Positions 11,201 through 19,462 of a stretch of 64,000 nucleotides of DNA are shown here, one piece after another. Source of the stretch: Trifolium pratense (lineage: Eukaryota > Streptophyta > Magnoliopsida > Fabales > Fabaceae); contig NC_060063.1 in the NCBI RefSeq assembly GCF_020283565.1, forward strand, positions 50,211,726 to 50,275,725, read 5' to 3'. The translations under genes and the position numbers were made by a program. The number at the start of each line of letters is the position of its first letter. The first letter of the stretch is position 1. The notes under the pieces were generated by a model, which saw only the letters and a list, made by a program, of their open reading frames with translations, ran no database searches and was not told the DNA's origin.

Positions 11201-12599
11201 AAAAGATGAGGCAAACCATCTACAAATTTTGATTTCCAATGCATAGAATTGGGATTATTTAATTGAAAAACTCTAGATAGAAAAGTATCTTTATACCATC
11301 TAAAGTGAGTTAAAGATGGGCATCTAAGATTTTGCAATAATGTTTGCAATTTCTCAGCAATGGGTACATTAGTTCCTACAAAATGTTGTAGAATAGAAAG
11401 ACATAGTGTATAAACTGCATCTTCCTCTCCGGTAGTAGTGATAGTAGTACTACTACTTGATGTTTCAGTTTTAATAAGTTTTTTATGAGAAAGAATTTCT
11501 TTCTTCTGAGCATCAGTGAGGTAATGATCCCACCAACCTCTTAATTGGCCAATAAAACCAGTCGTTATAAACGAAGCTATAGAACTATCAGAATTCCCTT
11601 GTTGTTTACACACAGAGGAATACATGATTATCCTATGTATCATATCAATAATTTGCTTATCATTTAAGCCATCAATATTCCATTCATAAATGGCCTTTCC
11701 AGAATAAGAATTCTGAAAGGGTTCAGTTTCTTCAAAGAGTAAATCTTGAGGCGATGGCCTCTTATAGTAGTATTTTTCTACTGGCTTAGGAGCATAAATA
11801 GGATTTACTTGTGCAACCTGATCATTAATCTCTTCATTAGCAAATATTTCTGTTAATTGGTCAATATCTTCTATATCAGAGGTGTCAGACATACCTTTTT
11901 GAGATAAAACATTTAAGCGCATCTGCTTAAGCTTTTCTTCTAAAACATGAATAAATTCATTATTATTAGATTTTAATTTAAATCCTTCTACCGCTATAGG
12001 TGGTTGAATGATAGGGACATCTTTATTAATAATAATTTCTGAAGACTCCATATCATTTTTATTCTTTTCTAATTGTTTTAAAATTAGACTTTGCTTAGTT
12101 AATTGTTCTTCAAAAAGTAATTTTAAATCAGTAATATCTTTTTCTAGGGACATAAATTGGTCACCTAAACAAATAAGGAAAGAATTAGTGTAATTCTGAG
12201 ATTTAATTATCGCATTTATTTCTTTGAGAGTAATATGATCACTCTCCACCTTCTGAAGATTCAGATAAGCTGTAGCTTCAACATTTTTCCCTAGACTTAT
12301 AGTTTGTTCAGGAGGGAAATGCGAAACTATAATTCCTCCATTATGGGTATTCCAATTCTTATTTTGTAACACCATAATTTCGGTTTTAACTTTGTTATGA
12401 AATGTTTCACAAACCATTTTACAAAAGGAACATAGCTTTGTATTTGAGATAAATAATCATAATAATTATCTTTAAATTCTTTTAATTCAAAATCTTTGAA
12501 TTTTTTGAAATACCAATTCCTAAAATCTTTATATCTATCTTGGTTTAACTCATCATTGATGAGTTGCCTCCAATTACTTCCTAGGGAGAGATCCATCAT
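8212..12599 (-). pseudogene. Viral polyprotein, unit 2, broken by a frameshift and a nonsense codon
   Basis: Same domain order as unit 1 (coat, CCHC knuckle near 10781-10800, protease, YIDD reverse transcriptase, RNase H). Two lesions are visible. One A is missing from the run at 12400-12402 (four A in unit 1 at 5444-5447), which shifts the frame after about 65 codons. A Glu codon is changed to TAA at 10459-10461, between the coat region and the protease. From 10458 down to 8212 the frame is open, so protease, RT and RNase H remain readable as sequence but would not be joined to the coat. Some substitutions also differ from unit 1, for example Leu/Met and Pro/Leu in the RT region. Confidence 0.93.
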
Positions 12600-13630
12600 A
12601 AATGAAAGCTCATTTCGGATTGGGTAGGAGATTCCCTACTTTGAGAAGTATTTTTCTGATATATTCCTTGAGGAATTTTATTTTCACTTATACGAATATT
12701 TTCAACTGACTCAATATCTTCTCTTATTTGAGAAGTAGAGGCTCTAGAAAGCTCTATCGGGGCAGTGTGGAATTCACTAGTAGAATACCTAGACGACATA
12801 GCTCTAGGAATTTTTATAATTCTTTGAGGATTAAATCTTATTTCAATGTCTCCTTCAGTAGTTTGGAAAATTTGATCTGCATCCGTATTTATTATAGGAT
12901 CAGGGTCAACTTCTTGAGGTAATGTCCATGTTTGAGGGAAATTTATATCATCCCATTTTATTAACTTGTTTTGTGCAATATTCGAAGTTAATAAATTGGT
13001 ATGGACTAAAGTTGTGGTTCCAGGAAACGATATTTGTTTCGCTTTAGGGTTAAGAGTATTTAAAACTCTGTAATAAATCCTATAGCATACTGCTATTATT
13101 TCACTACCAGTTTTATAATTATAACCATTGGTATGAATAGTTAATTGCATAGCATCATTTAGATGCTTATCAGTTAAGGATAAACTTAAATTAGGTGAAA
13201 CATCAAAGTATACTGGTCCATGACACAGACTTGTTTCAATTAAAGCAGCTAAAGATTGTTTAAAATCTTTACACCTACCATCTCTAATATAAGCCATTAT
13301 ACTAGAATTTAACCCTAACATAGTTAAAGGTTTAAAAGCCACTTGGATTAGTCCAATATGAATAAAATTATATCCTTTAAAAGGAAGCAAATCTGCTTTA
13401 CTCAATAAGTTTATGGTCTTAGTATCACCAGTAACTTGGATTGTTCTTTCAACTGTTTTGACAGCATAACGAGATAATAAATCAAAAGTTCCAAATTTAT
13501 AAATTTGTCTAGAAGGAACAGAAGGAATAGTCCATCTGTTTAATTTTTCCAAATTCTTTGGATATTCTATTGAGTCTTCATTTTTTATTGAATTATTTTG
13601 ATTATTATCATAATCTTCAATTTCGTTCAT
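12596..13630 (-). CDS. Viral movement protein, unit 2 (30K superfamily)
   Basis: 344 codons from ATG 13630, with an upstream open extension to TTG 13690 that I do not use. Same 30K core as unit 1 (YIRDGRC, GPVYFDVSPN), and the stop overlaps the polyprotein start as ATGA at 12596-12599. The only amino-acid difference I noticed is Ser instead of Tyr in the segment before YIRDGRC. In unit 2 this gene keeps the complete upstream leader, primer site and promoter region, unlike unit 1. Confidence 0.87.
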   Translation of the reverse strand: MNEIEDYDNNQNNSIKNEDSIEYPKNLEKLNRWTIPSVPSRQIYKFGTFDLLSRYAVKTVERTIQVTGDTKTINLLSKADLLPFKGYNFIHIGLIQVAFKPLTMLGLNSSIMAYIRDGRCKDFKQSLAALIETSLCHGPVYFDVSPNLSLSLTDKHLNDAMQLTIHTNGYNYKTGSEIIAVCYRIYYRVLNTLNPKAKQISFPGTTTLVHTNLLTSNIAQNKLIKWDDINFPQTWTLPQEVDPDPIINTDADQIFQTTEGDIEIRFNPQRIIKIPRAMSSRYSTSEFHTAPIELSRASTSQIREDIESVENIRISENKIPQGIYQKNTSQSRESPTQSEMSFHL

Positions 13631-13649
13631 AACACAAACAAGAATTGTT

Positions 13650-13910
13650 ATGGCTGGCAAGATAGTAAATTTGTCTGATGAAACTACCAATAAAATTTTC
13701 TCAACAAATCCTCAGTCTTCTGAGCAAACGCAACAAGCGTTTAACTATCAACCCGGAGGGATAGACAGACAAAGTCTCAAATCTCAGAGGTTACATAGTT
13801 CTTAGGAAAAACAGGCAAAAGATCAACCAAACCCCTTCCCCGGGGAAAACGGGATCAAGCCTTACACTAAGAAGTATGTCAAGTTCAAAATGAACAAAGA
13901 AGATTGGTAA
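13650..13910 (+). other. Antisense open frame in the viral leader, unit 2
   Basis: Counterpart of the plus-strand frame at 6696-6956: ATG 13650, in-frame TAG at 13803-13805, open to TAA at 13908-13910. One substitution changes a Glu to Ala codon after the TAG; the frame is otherwise the same. Because the two units are so similar, this is not independent evidence of selection. Confidence 0.33.
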
Positions 13911-14044
13911 ACAAAATTTTACTAATTTTTTCATCAGATCTAATTACTAAGTTGTCAAGCCATAACAGGAATTTAGCAACTAATTGTCATTACAATTAGT
14001 AAGTTTAAAGATTAAGATATACCTGAATCTTTCAGTATGGGAAA

Positions 14045-14057
14045 GGCGATGATACCA
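14045..14057 (-). promoter_or_regulatory. Primer binding site of viral unit 2
   Basis: Identical to 7091-7103 (minus strand TGGTATCATCGCC). Here it is preceded, in viral sense, by an intact intergenic region with TATA box and polyadenylation signal, the normal caulimovirid order. Confidence 0.75.
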
Positions 14058-14481
14058 AAAGTTTGTAGCAAGCCAAATCTAATCTTTGGAATAAGACGGA
14101 AGTGCTACAGTGCCGTCGCAGCCGTGTATAAAGTAGGAAAATTGTTCTAAGAAAGTATGAGATTTTATTTATGATGATAAGTTATTCGATGATTACAACT
14201 GAAGCAAATTGCTCCTATATATAGGGAAATAAAGGATCACTATTTGATCCAGTAATAGGTTATACTAACCTACAGCTGTCCTGACTATAAACCATAGTGG
14301 GATAATGCCGGGTGCTCATTGGGCCCCATCGTCACATCTGTCCTCACTGACAAACAAAAAAGCATGAATATAAAAATTACAACCGGACAACTGGCAAACT
14401 TTAATAAAGTTGATAAAGACTTATTTGTCTCCTTATGCCGACAGTGGCTCAGTAATTTTCAACCGGTTAGCTTTTACATTT
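14058..14481 (-). promoter_or_regulatory. Viral intergenic promoter and polyadenylation region
   Basis: Between the third-ORF stop (14482) and the primer site. In viral sense it has a TATA box CTATATATAG (14215-14224), then AATAAA about 45 bases further down (14164-14169). That is the close TATA/poly(A) spacing by which caulimovirids produce a terminally redundant transcript. A TGACG motif lies upstream of the TATA (reverse complement at 14328-14332). Being placed between the unit-3 tail and unit 2, it would drive unit 2. Transcription is inferred, not shown. Confidence 0.68.
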
Positions 14482-14767
14482 TTACTGGCTTTTGTCCCTC
14501 TTGGTCTTGATTGACTGGATCATAGCATCCCAGAAATCTTCTTGGGTAGGTTCCTCATCAGGCTGGGACTCTCCAGCTAGTCCTTCAAACATATTTTGGC
14601 TCATTGATCCTTGAGAAGAGGTAGACATATCATCTCTTCTTTCCGCTGAGGGAAAAGTATTTAGGAATTGAGTCTTCATATGGTCCAGAATTCTGACCAT
14701 GATTTCTTCTTCTGTCTCCTTAGGATATTTCCTTTGGAAGTAATCCTTCAACTCCGCCATAGAATAT
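14482..14767 (-). pseudogene. Viral third ORF tail, unit 3 (5'-truncated)
   Basis: About 95 codons ending at 14482, including AELKDYFQRKYPKETEEE and an acidic Gln/Glu-rich end. The same sequence is at 1-220. Homology stops after 14767 in agaatat, where unit 1 continues with tggtgg (221) but this copy runs into a TA tract. This is the right-hand limit of the viral array. Confidence 0.85.
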
Positions 14768-14774
14768 ATATATA

Positions 14775-16389
14775 GGGGGCTGCTAACTTAGACCCAGTTG
14801 GGTCTAAGTTAGCAAGGTGCACCTTTTCAGTTGGACCAAAATACCCATTCTTTTTAATTAATTAACCAAATTACCATCAATGGACGCGGATCCAGTGTCG
14901 CGCGCGTACCGCAGTACCATGGTTACAGGCCGTTGATTTCCATCAGACAGTCATGATCTGATCTCATCAAGACTGTCTGATCAATCAGACAGCCCAGATC
15001 ATCCGAATCCATCAGATTCCAGCGCGTGCACCACACTGGATTACACCCTGGAGAGAAGAATCTACTTTTTAAAAGCAGGACACGTGTCGCTGTCTGATTG
15101 GCTGGGCGTGATTTTTTTCCATTTAATACTTTGAACTCAATTATTTCGTTGTAAATTAATTTTTTATTTATTTTTTTTATACCAAAATTCATAATTTTTT
15201 TTTCTCTACAAATAGAGACTTGGTTCGTTTGATTTGGACACAGAAAAAAAAACCCAATTTTTCACTACCTTAATCTCATTTTTCACTACCTTACATCAAC
15301 TCACTGAAACCATTCTACCAGCAAAATGGTTTCAGATTACAACTCTCTGAAACCATTGTACCAGATAAATGGTTTCAGAAGCAAACACAATTAATAAATT
15401 ACTCACTGAAACCATTCTACCAGTAAAATGGTTTCAGAATACAACTATGTGCAACCATTCTACAAGCTAAATGGTTTCAGAAGCAAATAACTAATAATCA
15501 ACTTACTGAAACCATTCTACCAGCAAAATGGTTTCAGATTACAACTCTCTGAAACCATTGTACCAGATAAATGGTTTCAGAAGCAAACACAATTAATAAA
15601 TTACTCATTGAAACCATTCTACCAGTAAAATGGTTTCAGAATACAACTATGTGCAACCATTCTACCAGTAAAATGGTTTCAGAAGCAAACATTAGTTTTT
15701 AATTACCGTTTTATCTCATTTAATTAACTAAAAATAGTTTCAGGTCTCCAAAAATTTCATAAAATATACCAAAAGTTCCAGAATATTATCTACTATTTTC
15801 CTGGTATAATGGTTTCAGTGAGTTGGTTGAGTGGTGCGTGTTAAATTACAACACACAAGTAACGTATTTAGTAGACAAAAAATGAGATTAAGGTAGTGAA
15901 AAATTGCGTTTTTTTTTCGGTGTCCAAATCAAACGAACCAAGTCTCTATTTGTAGACAAAAAAAAATTATGAATTTTGGTATAAAAATAAAACAATAAAA
16001 AATTAATTTACAACGAAATAATTGAGTTCAAAGTATTAAATGAACAAAAATCACGCCCAGCCAACCATTGTGTGACATGTGTCCTACTTTTAAAAAGCAA
16101 ATTTTTCTCTCTCCAGGTTGTAATCCAGTGTGGCGCAGGCGCTGGAATCTGATGGATCAGGATGATCTGGGCTGTCTGATTGATCAGACAGTCTTGATGA
16201 GATCAGATCTTGGCTGTCTGATGGAAATCAACGGTCTGTAACCATGGTCCTTCGGTACGGGCGCGACACTGGATCTGCGTCTACTAATGGGTATTTTGGT
16301 TAATTAATTAAAAAGAATGGGTATTTTGGTCCAATTGAAAAGGTGCACCTTGCTAACTTAGACCTAACTAAGGTCTAAGTTAGAAAACC

Positions 16390-16391
<2 letters not shown>
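14775..16391. mobile_element. Long-TIR foldback element (non-autonomous, Mutator-like?)
   Basis: The two ends are long inverted repeats of roughly 500 bp. The left begins ggggg..tgctaacttagac and the right ends gtctaagttag..cccc. Internal landmarks in mirror order are ggtgcacctt, the TTAATTAATTAA stretch, GACTGTCTGATCAATCAGAC and the arm around 15220-15300 against 15830-15960. Flanks are TA repeats on both sides, so a 9-bp duplication cannot be told from a shorter TA target. No transposase frame exists inside; the centre is the hairpin array at 15304-15690. Long TIRs suggest a non-autonomous Mutator-like or foldback element. The arms have diverged moderately, so this copy is not new. Confidence 0.8.
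15304..15690. repeat. Array of eight hairpin-forming palindromes
   Basis: Each unit has the form CTGAAACCATT, 7-10 bases, then AATGGTTTCAG. Eight such units start near 15304, 15347, 15404, 15449, 15506, 15549, 15606 and 15650. The series of four is itself repeated once with a 202-bp step (15304 matches 15506). Two units have a damaged left arm (GTGCAACCATT). A ninth half-unit lies at 15800-15820 in the right TIR arm. AT-rich spacers of 11-25 bases separate them. Confidence 0.9.

Positions 16392-16471
<80 letters not shown>
16392..16471. repeat. (TA)n microsatellite
   Basis: About 80 bases of uninterrupted TA directly after the foldback element. The matching TA bases before the element (14764-14774) suggest that the element was inserted in this tract. 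Confidence 0.97.
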
Positions 16472-16473
<2 letters not shown>

Positions 16474-16831
16474 TTTCTCTCGTAACAATCCATTGTTAGT
16501 TACTATTGTATCTCTTTCTTTTCTAACAAACAATTGTCAATTTTCTAAATATTGTACACATATGTTCAAATCTAAATAAAATTTTCTAAACTTTCTTTTT
16601 TTAAAAAAAAATAAAACTTTGTTTAAAAACATTTACTTTTTCAAATATATAAAAATATTATTGAAAAATATAAGATTAATTGAAAAAAGGTAAAATTGAC
16701 AAATCATATTATTAAAACACAAACTGGACAGTTATAAAAGAACGGAGGGAGTAAATAGTTGATAGTGTAATAAAAAGTTGTCTCGTCGGTCCCTCATGTT
16801 TTATTTTAAGGATTGCTTATAAAATTTAATA
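16472..16831. other. AT-rich stretch with one MITE terminus, otherwise unassigned
   Basis: No coding frame of note. At 16728-16752 the sequence ctggacag..acggagggagta resembles the end of the common plant Stowaway-type MITEs (cggagggagta). The partner end is not obvious, so it may be a truncated copy. Confidence 0.4.
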
Positions 16832-17832
16832 AGGTTTAGGCTTAAATATGAAAACGGTCCCTACAATTACGGCTTGTTTTGATTTTAGCCCATGCAAAAA
16901 AAAGTTTGATTTTAGTCTCTGCAAAATACCAAAATTTTTAAAAAGGTCATTGAGGTGAATTTTTGGCTGATATGTCAAGTAATTGATGATTTGGCAGATG
17001 CTAACTAGGATTTTTTATGACGTGGAATTAACATCTCATTTTTATTTAAAAATACAAAAATGAAAAATAACATGTCAGATTTAAAAAAATAAAAATTGAA
17101 AATTAGAAATAGAAACATAATATACTTTTAAAAAAATTAATAATAGATTTAAAAATATATTAGATTAAATTTTTTTTTATCAAATACTGTAGAAGAAAAC
17201 ACGAAAAGAAGTAAAACACATTTTCTGTTCATCTTCTTCAAATCACAGAGTTCTTCTTCGTGAGTTCTTCTACTGCTATCACTCGTTTCGAAATAGTCTT
17301 CCTTGATTCCCGTTCGTCTTGGCTTTGTACATTGTAACACCCTAACCCATACTACCCTTAAAAACGTAATTTTAAAAACTTTTCAACAAGTGTAAAGGCA
17401 GAGTGCCACGCGGTAATTAAAACACAAGCATACACACAGAGCGTCATGAAGTTTAACATGAAAAGCAACAGCGGATTCAATCAAACCAAGCATGCATATA
17501 TATACATATATATACATAAGCCATATTCATCCCTAAGGATGTCACTTATACAAGAACTAGCATATCAAAAAGGTAACACCGATATACGATGAAATCCAAG
17601 CGTAACCCCCGACTCGATGTTACATTACCAGAGCATTTACTATTTACAAACTATAGCCAAAAGCTAGCACTAAAAGGAGAAATCTATGCTAAGTCTCCTC
17701 ACCAAAAGGTACTTCAACACCAAGCTAAAACAGCAGTCTAAACGTCGGCACAGTCCTCAGCCTGAATATCTGAACCCCCAAAGGTCCAGCAAATAACACA
17801 AAGCAGAGAATTAGAAAACATAATCGCATAAC

Positions 17833-18964
17833 TGATCAGTGCATTTTAATGCACATTCTTCTACTATTGTACTAGTGTATTCCTATGGTTTAATTTACTA
17901 TTTTCACTATTTTAAGGTGTTTTTATATTTAAGTTTATTTCTAACTCTATTTTATTTTCGCACTTAATTTATGAATAAATAGCACTTTGACACCCTTCCG
18001 GTCCGCAGGTCATAACTGGAGTTACAAATATCGGATTGAGGCGCGGGAAGATGCGTTGGAAAGCTGAGATCAAGAGCTACGACTTTCATGTTGAGGCCAA
18101 AACCCAGTTCGGAGCGCAAGTGTGTCAAATAATTGCGTTTATGTTCCAGACGAATTTAATTCAGCACAACTTTATATTTTTCGGCCCAATTGTTTTAAGG
18201 CCCGTTCCATGTATTATTTAAACCGAAAAAAGGCAGCTAGGGTTATTCATTCACTGTTCACGAAATATTCAAACCCTAGAGCAGCCGTCATCTTCCATGG
18301 AGAACTAAACTTCTATTGATCCATTGGTGTAAGGAACTTTGTTCTCGAATCTTGAGGTTCGGTTTTAATAGCAAATCGTTATGTTTATGCTTATCATATA
18401 TCAATTTTCTTGTCTCTCTTTTGTGTATGAGTTGATGCAATTGATGCTTAATTATTTTGTTTCACGTTCATAACATTGAGACTATTCAAATTAATTCACG
18501 CTTGTTCAAATTAATCTGAATAGGAAATTGTTATATTATTTTCGCTTGCAAAATAGGGCTGCCGAATTATTGTTATGATTTTTAACTGTGTTATTGGTGA
18601 CGCTTGATCATCGCCATAGTTAGTCGAACACGCTGGTGCTTAATCAACGAATTCGTTATAAAACTGATTTTCGCTTGTTAAATTAGTTCTATAATCAGCC
18701 GAAGCATAAACTGTATGAATATTCATATAAGAACCTGTGATAGATGATAAACAAAGTTGCCTAAAACCAATGGATTGATTGCTTTTATATTAATTGAATT
18801 CGTAATCTCTGTTATTGCTTCCACAAACAAAAAAACCCCAAATTGCAACCTTTAAATTCATTCTAATATTGTTAAACCGATCGTGAGTCCTTGCGAAACG
18901 ACCAAGGTCACTACCTTGTACTACTTATTTTAAAATTATTTTGATCACGAAACGACCGTGATCA
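17833..18964 (+). repeat. 5' LTR of the Athila-like element
   Basis: 1132 bp, beginning and ending with the palindrome TGATCA. Short ATG frames at 18036-18319 recur identically in the other LTR only because the LTRs are copies; no protein is recognised. The element promoter should lie here, but I cannot place its TATA box with certainty. Confidence 0.93.
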
Positions 18965-18967
18965 AAT

Positions 18968-18985
18968 TGGCGCCGTTGCCGGGGA
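18968..18985 (+). promoter_or_regulatory. Primer binding site, tRNA-Asp
   Basis: TGGCGCCGTTGCCGGGGA, three bases after the 5' LTR, is complementary to the 3' end of plant tRNA-Asp and is the usual Athila primer site. Confidence 0.92.
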
Positions 18986-19462
18986 CTCTCAATTGATTTT
19001 AGCTAATATTAGACTCAGTTTCTGTGTGGTTGCGTTCTAGCCTTTGCTTTCTCGTGTTTTCTGGATTGTACGTGCCCTAATAATCAGTTTTCGTAAAAAA
19101 ACAGTTTTCTGGAAAATCTTTTCTAAATCGAGTTTTTCCTGTACCTGTTCATCAGAAAAAAATCAGAGTTTAAAATCCCCTATTTTGGGACAAAATAGGT
19201 GACGGCAACCTAAAAAGTCCAAATTCCGTGTTTTACTATTTTATTTTAATTTATTGCTGTTTTTATAGTTTCAGAAAATTCCAAACTAATTTCCAAAATT
19301 CTTATTTTACTTAATTAGACTAAATTTCGTGTTTTTATAATTTTTTGAATCTATTTTAACCATATCTCTTCTTTCTATTTGTTTCATTAACGAGTCTGAT
19401 TCTGATTCTTACATAGTTTCTCTTTGCATACTTTATTTGATTCTAAACTTGCTTTTGATAAC
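18986..19462 (+). other. Leader of the Athila-like element
   Basis: About 480 bases of AT-rich untranslated leader between the primer site and the gag ATG, with no recognisable gene. Confidence 0.7.

Larger units (their letters stand above)
1..14767 (-). mobile_element. Endogenous pararetrovirus (Caulimoviridae type) tandem array
   Basis: Two near-identical units lie head to tail on the minus strand with an offset of 6954-6956 bp (movement gene 5642-6676 matches 12596-13630; polyprotein 1257-5645 matches 8212-12599). A third unit is represented only by its third-ORF tail at 14482-14767. Position 1 matches 14548, so the array runs past the left edge of the window. Each unit has the caulimovirid set: 30K-type movement protein, coat protein with CCHC knuckle, DSG protease, YIDD reverse transcriptase, RNase H, and a tRNA-Met type primer site. 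No integrase is present, as expected of this family. I spotted roughly a dozen to fifteen substitutions between the two units by eye, so they are very young or were duplicated together. The genus is not assigned: a separate movement ORF followed by a fused coat-pol ORF is not the layout I associate with the common genera. Confidence 0.93.

Noticed and set aside
14923..15192. 89-codon ORF in the foldback element
   Set aside because: It falls in the TIR arm and has no recognisable domain.
15304..15690. CRISPR-like regular palindromic repeats
   Set aside because: Spacers are short and repeated, the DNA is plant, no cas genes, and the array lies inside a TIR element.
18036..18319. Two small ORFs repeated at 23186-23469
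   Set aside because: They lie in the two LTRs of the Athila-like element; repetition comes from LTR duplication.
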